Positions 39,005 to 48,404 of a DNA stretch of 61,700 nucleotides are shown here, one piece after another (the stretch's first letter is position 1; the number at the start of each line of letters is the position of its first letter). The stretch spans positions 1 to 61,700 of the forward strand of contig CAVXYK010000023.1 of NCBI GenBank assembly GCA_963765875.1, given 5' to 3'. Under the pieces are notes generated by a model, which made no database searches, was not told where the DNA came from, and saw nothing but the letters and a program-made list of their open reading frames with translations. Source of the DNA: JAWKOK01 sp963765875 (GTDB lineage Bacteria > Chloroflexota > Anaerolineae > Caldilineales > Caldilineaceae). The position numbers and the translations under genes are program-made.

Positions 39005-40222
39005 CTACAATTTTCGCTGAGCCTGTTCAAGCAAGGTGGTGATGGGTATCCGTGTGTTGATGGTCTGTAGCACCAACTCATCAATGACGGCAGCGATGTC
39101 CGCCCAGTTTGCCAGACGCGGCAGCTCGCGTGCATGCTCGTGCAGTGAGGCCATGCGATGGTAAAAGGGAATCTCCGCGTTGACCTCAGCGTCGGTCCAG
39201 GTAGATTTTCGGCAACCGATGCCGCCTTCCAGGGTGAGCAGCTTGTCCATCTCTGGCGAGGCACAGTGGCGCAGAAAGCGATAGGCTAGGTCGACGTTGG
39301 GACTGTTGGCGTTGATGGCCAGGATCCAGTAGGCATTCAGCGAGACCGGTTCACCGTTGATGCCATGTGGAATATTGGCGATGGCGACCTTTCCCTTGAC
39401 GCGCGATTCCGAAATCGTCTCGGCCATGCCTGCGAAGCCAAACCAGTTGATCATCATGGCCACCTCGCCGCCGGCAAATGCCATGCCCGACTTCACCGAA
39501 TCAAACTCGCGTGAGTCAGGATGAATGGCTGAACGATCGTTGAGAATCGTGCGATAGTAAGTGAGACCGGCTTCGGCTTCGGCTGTTTGCAGATTCCACT
39601 TGCCTTGCTTGTCAAAGAGATCCCCGCCACGCGTCCACAGTTGCAGGCAGAAATCATAGACCGTGTTGTGACCGTCGGGATAGGCAGCGAAGACAGTGCC
39701 GTAGAGCCCCTCTTCCGGCCGCTGGAAGAACCGCGCAACCTGCTGAAATTCGTCCCAGGTCTCGGGCACGCGCAGCGGCTGACCGGCCTCCGAAAGGTAT
39801 CGCGCCTGCTCTTCCGAATTCTCGAAGAGATCTGCGCGGTAGATCAGGCACTCGGGTCCGTCATGGTAGGGCAGGCCAAGCACGGCGTCATCGAATTGGT
39901 GCATCTGCAGGAGCGACGTCGTCCATCCGTCGGGGTAGTTTTCTGGTGGTTCGCTCTGGAAAAAAGAGCCCACATCGGCGATAGCGCCTGACTCATGGGC
40001 CTGGGCAAACCAGTCTGAGGAGAGATAGGCCACGTCCCAATTGGATGGCTCCTCAGCCTCAAAGATGGCGCTGTGCAGCGGGTGTAGGTCGAACGGTTCT
40101 GCATCCAGCTCAAGCGTTGTCCCCTCGTTGTTTGCAAACAGTCGCCATTGCTCGGCGATGGCACTTTCAAATGGCCCGAATTTGCGAACCAAAATCCGGA
40201 ACGTGTCGCGTTTCTGTCCCAT
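39005..40222 (-). CDS. Extracellular-type solute-binding protein without signal peptide
   Basis: A 405-residue periplasmic-binding fold of family 1 (MalE-like): RILVRKFGPFESAIAEQWRL, DVAYLSSDWFAQAHESGAIA, VLGLPYHDGPECLIYRADLF, WDEFQQVARFF, SGMAFAGGEVAMMINWFGFA, LNAYWILAINANSPNVDLAY, and a helical end. The start MGQKRDTFRILVR has AGGAGAG upstream, and no hydrophobic leader or lipobox exists in any upstream frame. No ABC permease gene is in the window. It lies 52 bases after a Gfo/Idh oxidoreductase. It may be cytoplasmic and act as a ligand-binding or enzyme-like protein rather than a transporter part. Confidence 0.8.
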   Translation of the reverse strand: MGQKRDTFRILVRKFGPFESAIAEQWRLFANNEGTTLELDAEPFDLHPLHSAIFEAEEPSNWDVAYLSSDWFAQAHESGAIADVGSFFQSEPPENYPDGWTTSLLQMHQFDDAVLGLPYHDGPECLIYRADLFENSEEQARYLSEAGQPLRVPETWDEFQQVARFFQRPEEGLYGTVFAAYPDGHNTVYDFCLQLWTRGGDLFDKQGKWNLQTAEAEAGLTYYRTILNDRSAIHPDSREFDSVKSGMAFAGGEVAMMINWFGFAGMAETISESRVKGKVAIANIPHGINGEPVSLNAYWILAINANSPNVDLAYRFLRHCASPEMDKLLTLEGGIGCRKSTWTDAEVNAEIPFYHRMASLHEHARELPRLANWADIAAVIDELVLQTINTRIPITTLLEQAQRKL

Positions 40223-40274
40223 TTTTCTCTCCTGCTCTACAAAGGCCAAAGGCTTGGTCGCCCCAAATCGTCCA

Positions 40275-41363
40275 TCACGCTGTGGTATCGTCCAAAATAG
40301 ACGTCGAACCTATGTGGCTGGAACGGCAGACGGCGTCGACCAGCGCCATGGTGCGATAGGCGTCGTCCACATCTGTGATGCCGTCAACGGTCTGTCCATC
40401 CATGCGCTGCATGAGGCTTGCCATGGTGCCGATAAAGGCGTCGGGGAACCAGCTGCCGTCGATGGTGACTGTGTTCCATTCGGCATTGCCCTCATCATCC
40501 AGCCGACAATACTCAAACTCGTCGGGCACGCCGGTCGGATAGTTCATCAGCAGGCCCATCTTGGTCTTGATGGCGCCCTTTGTCCCTTCCCACATGATGT
40601 AGCTCTCCTGGTTGTCGAGTCCGTAGGCATGGAAGTGGTTGGTGCTGATATTCACCCGCACCATGTTGCCATAGTCCAGGATCATGCTGCTGCGTGTGCC
40701 GTCCATCTTCGGTGCGCTAGGATGGTTGACGATCTTGGCGTAGACGCCCTGCGGTTCGCCCAGGAACGAGCGGACGAGGTCAAGGTAGTGAATGCTGTGA
40801 TAGACGACCTCCATGCAGGGCACGCCTTCCAGGAATTTCCATAGATGCCAGGGCGTGTAGACGGTCACGCGCACATCCAGATCGATCACCTGGCCGATGA
40901 TACCCTGGTCGATAAGGCTGCGTGCTGCCAGCACGAAGGGGGCGTAGCGCAGTTGGAAGTTGACCACCGCATGGAAGTTCTTGGCCCGGCAGATGTCGCG
41001 GATCTTGGCTGCCTCGTCTAGGTTTTCGCCCATGGGTTTCTGAAGCAGCACGCCCGCACCGTCGGGCAACTGGCCCAGAATGGCCGGCAATGCCGAAGCG
41101 GGCACGGCCACATCATAGACCGCGCCGTCGGGCGCGTTCTCGACCGCCGTTGCCAGCGACGTGTAGACAGCGGGGATGCCAAATGCGTCGGCGGTTGCTT
41201 GAGCGCGTTCCTGATCTAGATCGCAGATGCCGGCCACGCTGAAGCCGGCCTTGCGATAGGCCGGCAGATGCGCGTCATTGATGATACTGCCGGCGCCGAT
41301 GATCATGATCGGGCGCGACATTTGCGGCAGCAGAACGCTTGTTTTGAAGGAAGGTTGCTTCAT
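40275..41363 (-). CDS. Gfo/Idh/MocA family oxidoreductase
   Basis: A 362-residue NAD(P)-dependent dehydrogenase-like protein. The Rossmann start is RPIMIIGAGSIINDAHLPAY, with ICDLDQERAQATADAFGIPA, and the catalytic EKP-type motif is LLQKPMGENLDEA (Gln-Lys-Pro). The C-terminal domain has VVYHSIHYLDLVRSFLGEP with the conserved His-x2-His/Asp region. Substrates in this family are sugars, inositols or sugar acids. The start at 41363 was chosen at the start of the conserved fold. It is upstream of, and on the strand of, the solute-binding protein gene. Confidence 0.85.
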   Translation of the reverse strand: MKQPSFKTSVLLPQMSRPIMIIGAGSIINDAHLPAYRKAGFSVAGICDLDQERAQATADAFGIPAVYTSLATAVENAPDGAVYDVAVPASALPAILGQLPDGAGVLLQKPMGENLDEAAKIRDICRAKNFHAVVNFQLRYAPFVLAARSLIDQGIIGQVIDLDVRVTVYTPWHLWKFLEGVPCMEVVYHSIHYLDLVRSFLGEPQGVYAKIVNHPSAPKMDGTRSSMILDYGNMVRVNISTNHFHAYGLDNQESYIMWEGTKGAIKTKMGLLMNYPTGVPDEFEYCRLDDEGNAEWNTVTIDGSWFPDAFIGTMASLMQRMDGQTVDGITDVDDAYRTMALVDAVCRSSHIGSTSILDDTTA

Positions 41364-41515
41364 GAATGGTAGACTGCCTCTCCTCTCTACACTATCGATT
41401 TCCGTCTTACTGTTCGGTGCGTTTCCTTGCCAGTTAGTCAGGCTATGGTTTTCAGAACTCGGCGGGTAAGTAAACCCGTCCTTCAAAACTAAGGCGAGTC
41501 CAAAGAAATAATGAT

Positions 41516-41581
41516 CCACGAAGAGCACAAAGAGACATGAAGAAAGCTGACTTTTGTGAAAATTCGTGACCCTTCGTGGAC
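41516..41581. repeat. Hairpin of CCACGAAG/CTTCGTGG words
   Basis: TCCACGAAG (41516-41524) pairs with CTTCGTGGA (41573-41581), and CACAAAG pairs with CTTTTGTG inside. It contains GTGAAAATTCGTG, as in the palindrome at 4.05 kb. It lies about 150 bases before the Gfo/Idh start. Confidence 0.55.
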
Positions 41582-41820
41582 AAATATTCTCCTGCATTGG
41601 CCTAAGTGACTGACCGCAATTAACCTCTCGGAGGTTGGTCTCGTTTAGTTGTTTGCGGACAATGACCCAAGGCTGCTAAATCCGATTCGCTATGCATATT
41701 GGGTATTGCTGAAGCAGAGTAACGTCAATTGTTGGAAGCGTCGAATCTGGTATAATCAGATCTGCACCCGATAGTGACCCATTCTATTTCAATCTCATAC
41801 GCACAAAGGAGACCCCGACC

Positions 41821-42219
41821 ATGTGCAAAGCCACCCTCGATCTGCTCAGCCCCGGCGGCGTGCCGATTACGCTTGAAGTCAACAACGATGATGATCAGCA
41901 GACCATCATCGACATGCTTGAACGCGCCGAAAAGATCGGCCTCTACTTCGGCAGCAGAGGCTGGCGCTATGCCCAGGCCGAACCGACCGGTCCCAGCGCC
42001 GACGAGTTGGCCCAGGGTCCGACCTTCGCCGGCTATGCGTGCAGCCCCACCGTCGATGACAATGGGCTGCCGACGTGGATCATCGTCAACGGCAAACAGG
42101 CGCAACGTCGCGAAAAACAGGGCGACGTCTGGTACAGCGCCAAACTGTCGGATGGAGCTTACGAACAGGTGCTGCGCATCCCCAAGGGGGAGAGACCGCC
42201 GGATGTGAAGGGTCTCTAG
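41821..42219 (+). CDS. Hypothetical protein
   Basis: A 132-residue soluble protein with a clear ribosome binding site (AAAGGAGACCCCGACC, then ATG). It has an alpha/beta pattern: ATLDLLSPGGVPITLEVNND, a helix TIIDMLERAEKIG, then a long Gly/Pro-rich middle (GYACSPTVDDNGLPTWIIVN) and the end EKQGDVWYSAKLSDGAY. I do not recognise a family. It stands alone on the plus strand between minus-strand genes, so it probably has its own promoter. Confidence 0.65.
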   Translation: MCKATLDLLSPGGVPITLEVNNDDDQQTIIDMLERAEKIGLYFGSRGWRYAQAEPTGPSADELAQGPTFAGYACSPTVDDNGLPTWIIVNGKQAQRREKQGDVWYSAKLSDGAYEQVLRIPKGERPPDVKGL

Positions 42220-42281
42220 GGTCGAACCAGGGAGATCGGAACAACAGATACATTGGGGCAGGGCTTGTTCCTGCCTGGATT

Positions 42282-43005
42282 CTATCGTACGGTGTGCGGG
42301 CGACCACAAGGGTCGCCCCTACCGGGGATCATCCCAATCCCGACCAACTCCAGCACCCCGAAACGATCCGGCTTGTGGAAATCGGCCGGCTGCGTCTGGG
42401 TCGATGACCAGCAGCTGAATTCGGGATCTCCGCCCCGAGGACGCTCAATACGTAAGAAATTGGCGCGCCATCGGGTCGGTATCTTGGTAGAGGCGAGACT
42501 ATCTTGGAGCAACTCGGCTAGCGGCACAACAAGAAGCGCCCACCATCGATCCTGTTCCTCATCCCTTTGCGTTTGCCACTCGATCCCAGGGCAATCCCAT
42601 TCAAAGTCGGCCGTCATATCTGCGCGGTCGCCGCTAGGATTGTCGATCATCGCGTCCAAGAGGACGGCATTGGGGCTGATCTCAATCTCGGCGTATCGGG
42701 TCGGTGTGTCGCCGCCGGGCGCCAAGAACAACTCAACGACCTCTTCATCAAAGAGTCGGGTCGTCGCGTTGGGTGTAGGTTCCCCAGATGTCGTTGTCCT
42801 CACAGGTGAAGTGAGCGTAGAGCCGCAGGCCGTCATGGCAGAGGCGTACGGTCGTCTGCTGCTGGGCCTGCGCTCCGCTGCCGTCGGCCAACACGAACGG
42901 CGGCAGCGGGTCCAATTCAGACCACACCCAAATGGCCGGATCGGTTTGTCGATCCCAATGATCGGGCAGCGGCATCACAGTTGCCTGTGGTAATGGATTG
43001 TTCAT
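42282..43005 (-). CDS. CBM9-like carbohydrate-binding family protein (one frameshift)
   Basis: About 240 residues. The first frame gives PDHWDRQTDPAIWVWSELDP, VRLCHDGLRLYAHFTCEDND and IWGTYTQRDD; the second continues LFDEEVVELFLAPGGDTPTR, YAEIEISPNAVLLDAMIDNP, DFEWDCPGIEW and W-rich strands. This is the DOMON/CBM9-like fold that binds sugars or heme. One extra base near 42.76 kb separates the frames; it is the only frameshift found between 39 and 56 kb. The end of the frame runs into a REP-like palindrome (42298-42318), so the last residues may be accidental. GGAGCAG lies before the ATG. Confidence 0.75.
42298..42318. repeat. REP-like palindrome GGGCGACC/GGTCGCCC
   Basis: GGGCGACC-ACAAG-GGTCGCCC followed by CCTAC. 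It overlaps the 3' end of the CBM9-like gene. Confidence 0.55.
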
Positions 43006-43262
43006 GGATCTGCTCCGGCTGATGGTGCGGGAAACGCATCTGGACGATGGTCCCTCCCGCTGGTTGTTGTCTATTTCGGTTCAAGTGTATGCTTGGCGAC
43101 GAGAATGTCAACATCGATCGGCGCTGCCTGCTGCAGGCCACCGACCGCAGTGAGAGCAATCAGGTCGTCGGTTGGGATCGTCCGGCCGTTTGTGCGAAAA
43201 TTCTGATGCAGCTAGATTGCTGAAATGTTCTCTGCTCGAACGCTCAACCGAATGGATGCCAT

Positions 43263-44804
43263 ATGCGACCCAGCCTAAACATGCTTGATCCATCATTGAT
43301 CGAGCAGATCGTCCAGGAATCGAAAGCTATTCTAGCCCAAGTCGGGATTGAGGTTCGTGGTGAGGCGATGAGGCAGCGCCTCATCGACGCCGGTCTGCCC
43401 ACAGATGCAGATGGAAAGCGCATCCTCTTCCCGCCCGAGGTCGTCGACCAGGCGATTGCCGATGCCCCCAACTCTGTGACGCTCTATGATCGTGATGGCC
43501 GACCCCATGCCACACTGGGCGGCGACGTAGTCCATTTCGTGCCGGCATCCAGCGGTCTCAACATTCTCGACTTCCGGTCCGGCCAGACACGCCTGACCAA
43601 CACAGCCGACTTTGTCGAGTATGTACGTCTGGCCGACGGCCTGGAGCATATCGATTACCTGTCCACGGCCTTTTCCACCAATGACGACATCGACGCTGTG
43701 GTGTCAGACGCCTGGCGCCTCTATCTTTGTCTGACCAATTCCAAAAAGCCGGTGGTCTCCGGCGCCTTTACGGAACATGGCGTGCCGCGTATGGCCGAAA
43801 TGATGGCGCTGTTTCGTGCAGACAAGGCCGATCTGAAGGCTCGCCCCATGAGCCTCTTCACCATCACGGCAACGGGCAACTTCCGCTACAGCGAAGACTC
43901 CTGTCAGAATCTGCTCGACTGTGTCGAGTGGGGCATTCCGGTCGAGATTGTGCCGGTGACGCTGATGGGATTGATCGCGCCGGTGACATTGGTGGGGGCC
44001 TGCGTCTTTCACACCGTCGACACGCTTGCCGGCATCACCATGGCACAGGTGTTGCGACCCGGCACGCCGGTGATTTTCGGCGGCGCGCCAGCCTCGTTCC
44101 ACATGAGCGAGGCTACATCGCCCATGCTCGGCATTGAGGCGTTGCGATTGGATGTGGCCTATGTCGCCATCGGCAAATATCTTGGGCTGCCGACCCAGAG
44201 CTACATGGCCCTGAGCGATGCCAAATCCCTGGATGCGCAGGCCGGCGCAGAGACCTTCGGTAGCGCATTGATGGCCGGACTGGCTGGCATCAACTCAATT
44301 TCGGGGCCGGGCATGCTCGATTTTGTGCTCACCTTCAGCCTGCCCAAGCTTGTCTTCGACAACGAAATCTGTGGACAGGTTCAGTCCTTCCTGGCCGAAA
44401 CCCGGATCGTGGACGATCTGCCGACCATTGACCTGGTGCGGGCACAATTGGCCGAAGAACATCTGATCACCGCTCCGCATACGCTGGCCCATTGGCCGCA
44501 GCATCTCACCATGCCCGGTCCGACCTGGGATCGCAGGAGTCGAGACAACTGGATCAGCAACGGCTGCAAGGATCTCCAAACCCGTGCCGTCGAGGAAGTT
44601 GAAGCGCGGCTGGCCGCCTATCAGCCCGTTGTGACTGATCCGGCGATTCGGGTCGAGATGCAGCGTTTGATTGTCAGCGGCATGGAGACGGGGCGTCCGC
44701 TGCCGGAGGTGCCGCCCGCAGGGACGCCGGTCCCGACGCCATCGCGAGAGCAGATGCGCAGCGAGCGCCGCGCACACAGGCGCGCGAACAGGGGTCAGCG
44801 GTGA
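43263..44804 (+). CDS. MttB/MtgB-like corrinoid methyltransferase family protein
   Basis: A 513-residue TIM-barrel protein of the trimethylamine methyltransferase family. Landmarks: VVDQAIADAPNSVTLYDRDG, LTNTADFVEYVRLADGLEHI, FGGAPASFHMSEATSPMLGI and MALSDAKSLDAQAGAETFGS. There is no in-frame TAG, so no pyrrolysine; this puts it with the MtgB-like group that demethylates glycine betaine and other quaternary amines. The C-terminus has a long basic tail (EQMRSERRAHRRANRGQR). No corrinoid protein or reductase gene is nearby, so its partners are elsewhere or the function differs. Only weak ribosome binding sequence precedes the ATG. Confidence 0.88.
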   Translation: MRPSLNMLDPSLIEQIVQESKAILAQVGIEVRGEAMRQRLIDAGLPTDADGKRILFPPEVVDQAIADAPNSVTLYDRDGRPHATLGGDVVHFVPASSGLNILDFRSGQTRLTNTADFVEYVRLADGLEHIDYLSTAFSTNDDIDAVVSDAWRLYLCLTNSKKPVVSGAFTEHGVPRMAEMMALFRADKADLKARPMSLFTITATGNFRYSEDSCQNLLDCVEWGIPVEIVPVTLMGLIAPVTLVGACVFHTVDTLAGITMAQVLRPGTPVIFGGAPASFHMSEATSPMLGIEALRLDVAYVAIGKYLGLPTQSYMALSDAKSLDAQAGAETFGSALMAGLAGINSISGPGMLDFVLTFSLPKLVFDNEICGQVQSFLAETRIVDDLPTIDLVRAQLAEEHLITAPHTLAHWPQHLTMPGPTWDRRSRDNWISNGCKDLQTRAVEEVEARLAAYQPVVTDPAIRVEMQRLIVSGMETGRPLPEVPPAGTPVPTPSREQMRSERRAHRRANRGQR

Positions 44805-45252
44805 CTTCCAAGAAATAAGCCAGATTTCGGACAGGAGACGCCATCATTCTGAGTGGATTCACGTCGACTGGTTCTTGCTCCAAAATGGCCAGCAAAGAAT
44901 CTCCACTGCGCTGGACAAGATTCTTCGCTGGCCTATTGCCGTATCCAGTCTGTTCAGGTTGACGTGCCCAGAATGACAGATTGACGGTTGAGCGCACCAT
45001 GTTTCTTTCAGTGTTACGAAGCCTCGATTCGTCGAGCATCTAAACTGAAAGCACAACGGGGATCATAGGTTTTGTAGGTCACGCTGCATGCGTGACAAGG
45101 TACAGATACCAGACGGATTCAGAGGTCATCAGACTCGTCCGACTGCAAGTCGGACCTACAAAACTCATGTTTTCATAGCGTCTTCAGTTTAGAATGACAG
45201 GTCTTGGAAAGAACCGCGTCTCATTTCCGCGGCAGACATCACGGTTCTGATC
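44805..45252. other. Intergenic repeats, no gene
   Basis: Left part (44840-44985) carries CATTCTGAGTGG...AGAATCTCC...GATTCTTCGC...CCCAGAATGACAG, a common imperfect palindromic repeat. Right part is a MITE-like element listed separately. Confidence 0.5.
45039..45193. repeat. MITE-like element with terminal inverted repeats
   Basis: TCTAAACTGAA (45039-45049) pairs with TTCAGTTTAGA (45183-45193). Inside, GTTTTGTAGGTC (45069-45080) pairs with GACCTACAAAAC (45153-45164). A 20-base stretch of its right end (45173-45192) recurs exactly at 48345-48364. Confidence 0.6.
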
Positions 45253-45570
45253 TCACTGTGCCCAGTAATCAAAGACCAATGACTGGCTCAAGATCGGTCG
45301 CAGGAGCTGGCCAAAGGCCTTGTGGTCCGGGTGGGGCAGATAGGCGTCCCGATCTTCGGCCGAGCGGAAGGTGACGAAGAAGCAGTGGGTGAATCCCCGC
45401 GCTGCGTTTTCGACGCTCACATCCGTGCCCCACTCGAAGTCGTGAATAACATCAATCTTGCCCGGCAGCGCAGCGAAAGCCTCTTCGATAGCCTGCACAT
45501 CCTCGGCCGTAGCCTCGTCGACAAACGCAAACAACACAACATGACGCAACAATCGGTCTGAATCACTCAT
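45253..45570 (-). CDS. Dabb (stress-responsive alpha-beta barrel) family protein
   Basis: A 105-residue protein. LLRHVVLFAFVDEATAEDVQ at the start with the conserved His, then ALPGKIDVIHDFEWGTDVSV, GFTHCFFVTFRSAEDRDAYL and PHPDHKAFGQLL are the Dabb signature. The domain dimerises into a barrel that binds small organic molecules; some members are cyclases or epimerase-like enzymes. AAGGAAAG precedes the ATG at 45570, excluding the longer frame. It follows the glycyl radical enzyme gene, 310 bases downstream. Confidence 0.9.
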   Translation of the reverse strand: MSDSDRLLRHVVLFAFVDEATAEDVQAIEEAFAALPGKIDVIHDFEWGTDVSVENAARGFTHCFFVTFRSAEDRDAYLPHPDHKAFGQLLRPILSQSLVFDYWAQ

Positions 45571-45603
45571 CTCAAGCTTTCCTTTACGCATCTGTGCATC
45601 TGT

Positions 45604-45770
45604 GACTCCACTGCAAAAAGCCTTTTTCGCCACAGATTTACACAGATAAAAAAGAGATAAAACACAGATGGAACTCGGATTACTCTGGACACCTGGTAGA
45701 CATCTGTGAAAATCAGATCCTTATCTGTGGCTATCTGTGGCAACTTTCCGTTTTTGCAGCAGAGTCATCT
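45604..45770. repeat. Long imperfect hairpin of CACAGAT words
   Basis: CTGCAAAAAG...CACAGATTTACACAGATAAA on the left pairs with TTATCTGTGGCTATCTGTGG...TTTTTGCAG on the right. It lies between the glycyl radical enzyme and Dabb genes and may terminate or process the transcript. Confidence 0.5.
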
Positions 45771-45880
45771 GTAAATTCAAAAAAGGCGGGATCTGGATAC
45801 GAGTTTTCGCTCCGGGTCGACGCCACAATTTTCGCCAAGAAGGGAGTCATCTGTTTGCAGACGTAACTGACTTCCCTCTC

Positions 45881-48310
45881 CTACGCATCATCAAATTCAG
45901 TACGCTGGATAATCTCATTCTGAAGTTCGGTATCCAATTCGATGAAATAGGCGCTGTAGCCGGCGACGCGCACGACCAGCGAACGGAAGTCGGCCGGATT
46001 GGCCTGGGCCGAGCGCAACGTGTCGGCGTCGACAACGTTGAACTGCACATGCGGAATCTTGAGGCCACAGAAGCCTCGCAACAGCAGCACGAATTTGTCC
46101 AGAGCCCCGTCATCGGCAAAGAATGATGGCAGGAACTTCATGTTCAACAACGTGCCATTGGACGCGAGTTCCAGATTGGGCGCTGCGACCGAGTTGAGGA
46201 CCGCCGTCGCCCCGCGCAGGTCCATGCCCGTCATGGGGGAGACGCCGCCATCGGCCAGTGGCGTGCCCGCGTGCCGGCCGTCGGGCGTTGCCCCCACGTT
46301 GGCGCCCATGGGCACGTGCGCCGAGACGGTGTAGAAGCCGGGCTGATAGGTGCCGCCTCGAATGGTGGGATGTCCGGCCACCAGTTCACAGAACCGATCG
46401 CCCCACTTGGCTGCGTACTGATCCACCGCCGCTTCATCGTTGCCATACTTGGGCGCACGATTGATCAGTCGCTGGCGTAACACCTCATCGTTTGAAAAGT
46501 CGCTGCGCAGCGCGGCCAACAGATCGTCTGCGCTGATCCAATCCTCATCGAAAATCGCCCGCTTGACGGCTGCCAAACTGTCGGCGACATTGGCGATCTG
46601 CACCCCCTGCACGCCGGAGAAGTTGTAGTGTGCGCCGCCTGCGGTTACGTCCAGGCCACGCTCAATGCAGTCATCGATGACCAATGACAGGAAGGGCGAG
46701 GGCAGCTTCTCGGCGTGGATGCTGTCGACCACATTGCAGCCCTTGACCATGAGCGGCACGAAATGGGCCAACTGCCGGTCGTAGGCCGCTTCTAACTCGT
46801 CAAAGCTTGTCAGCTCCGCCAGGGTCGGTGTCTCCGGTCCGATCTGGTTGCCGCTCTGGGGATCTTTGCCGCCGAAGAGCGTCAACTCCAGGATGCGCGT
46901 CAGGTTGAACATGGAGGCGTCGCTCCAGCCCAGCGCCTTGCCCGGTGTGGATAGTTCGACACAGCCGACCACGGCGTAGTTCTGCGCGTCTTCGACCGAG
47001 ATGCCACGGTTGATCTGACCCGGAATGATCACCTCGTCGTTGAAGACCTGGGGCATGCCGCTGCCCTTGCCGATGACAAAGGCCGAGGCTCGCAGGAATT
47101 CATCAGGACTGCCCTCGTGGATGCGGATGGATAGATTGGGCTGGGTCATGCCCAGGTCGGCCTGGGCGCGCAGGCACATGTAGGAGAGCAGGTTTGTGCC
47201 GTCACGAGGTCCATCTCCGGCATCGGGCAGCAGTCCGCCAATGGCAATGTTGAAGCCAATGGGGAAGCCGGCGAAATAGCGGGCGCTGCTGCTGCTGCGC
47301 AACAGGACGACCTCGTTGAACTTTAGCCAAAGCAGTTCCAACAGGTCCTGGGCTTGTTCCAGTGTCAGCGCACCTGAGTCCAGGTCGCGCTGCAAATAGG
47401 GCAGCATGTATTGGTCGAAGCGACCGGGTGAAAAACTGGAGGCGTTGGACTCGATCTGGAGCAATGTGAAGAGGAACCAGACGGCTTGCAAGGCGTCCCA
47501 AAAATCCTGGGCAGGCTCGGTCGACAGCCTTCGGCAGCGCCCGGCAATGCTTCGCAACTCCTGGCGACGACCGGCATCGTCACAGTCCTCGGCCTGTCGG
47601 TCAGCCAGGTCCGCGTAGCGCTGAATGAACAGGCTAGCCGCGTCCAGTGCGATGAGCGCGGCCTCATCGAAGATCTGTTGCTGCGGCGTCGCCAGCGAGC
47701 CTGTGCGTGCAGCCACTACCCTATCCCGCAATCCGCCAAGGCCGAGGTGCAGCCAACCCTCTACATCGGGCAGAATGTGGCCCTGGGCATGGTCGGTCTG
47801 GTTGAGCGAGAAAGCCTTGGCATCGACCACATGACGCACATCGCCGGGCACACGCTGGGCGACCGTCTCTTCCAGTGCCAAGCTACGCCAGTAGGGGAAG
47901 ATCTCCTCGCGAAGCTCGCGGATCTGCTCGGCTGTGATGTCGAAAGTGTCCTGGGGCCGGGACGGCAAGATATCCAGTTCCTTGTCGATCCAGTCGACCG
48001 CTCCCTCGGGCGCGATGACGCCCATGCGCGGCAGCAACGAGCGATTGCCGACGATGATCTCGTCGGCATGGATGTCGATGCTCAACGAACGGGCCAGATG
48101 CAGCAACATCTTGGCGCGACGGATGGGCATAGGCTCGCCTTCGGTGGCGCGGTAGCTCTCGGTGGTAAAGCGTGCGCGTTCAACGTCGACCTGGCGCTCG
48201 TTGTCCAACAGCCGGCGCTTGATGCGCGCGGCCCGTTGGCTAGGCTGGGTCGTTCTCCACTCGCCGGCAGGAAATGCGCTTGTCGGATCGGTTTTTTCTG
48301 TGTGTATCAT
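45881..48310 (-). CDS. Glycyl radical enzyme of the pyruvate formate-lyase/dehydratase family
   Basis: A protein of about 809 residues, intact. The radical site near the C-terminus is RVAGYSAYF, and the active-site Cys lies in YAVVGCVELSTPGKALGW, with the adjacent Glu expected for dehydratases and lyases (CxE). The usual GCVEP is GCVEL here, so the known choline, glycerol and propanediol types do not fit directly. An N-terminal PFL domain (RIKRRLLDNERQVDVERARF) is complete. The start at 48310 has AAAGGAAG upstream. No radical-SAM activase is in the window, yet the enzyme needs one. Neighbours suggest a sugar or polyol substrate. Confidence 0.9.
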   Translation of the reverse strand: MIHTEKTDPTSAFPAGEWRTTQPSQRAARIKRRLLDNERQVDVERARFTTESYRATEGEPMPIRRAKMLLHLARSLSIDIHADEIIVGNRSLLPRMGVIAPEGAVDWIDKELDILPSRPQDTFDITAEQIRELREEIFPYWRSLALEETVAQRVPGDVRHVVDAKAFSLNQTDHAQGHILPDVEGWLHLGLGGLRDRVVAARTGSLATPQQQIFDEAALIALDAASLFIQRYADLADRQAEDCDDAGRRQELRSIAGRCRRLSTEPAQDFWDALQAVWFLFTLLQIESNASSFSPGRFDQYMLPYLQRDLDSGALTLEQAQDLLELLWLKFNEVVLLRSSSSARYFAGFPIGFNIAIGGLLPDAGDGPRDGTNLLSYMCLRAQADLGMTQPNLSIRIHEGSPDEFLRASAFVIGKGSGMPQVFNDEVIIPGQINRGISVEDAQNYAVVGCVELSTPGKALGWSDASMFNLTRILELTLFGGKDPQSGNQIGPETPTLAELTSFDELEAAYDRQLAHFVPLMVKGCNVVDSIHAEKLPSPFLSLVIDDCIERGLDVTAGGAHYNFSGVQGVQIANVADSLAAVKRAIFDEDWISADDLLAALRSDFSNDEVLRQRLINRAPKYGNDEAAVDQYAAKWGDRFCELVAGHPTIRGGTYQPGFYTVSAHVPMGANVGATPDGRHAGTPLADGGVSPMTGMDLRGATAVLNSVAAPNLELASNGTLLNMKFLPSFFADDGALDKFVLLLRGFCGLKIPHVQFNVVDADTLRSAQANPADFRSLVVRVAGYSAYFIELDTELQNEIIQRTEFDDA

Positions 48311-48404
48311 TTGCTTGGCACTTCCTTTGATCATGGATGGTACGTCATAGCGTCTTCAGTTTAGTTGGGCCGGCCCGCTGAATCGCTGCGTCTCCGCTTC
48401 GATT

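Noticed and set aside
43263..44804. Pyrrolysine-containing MttB
   Set aside because: The frame contains no internal TAG and reads through the equivalent region with normal codons.
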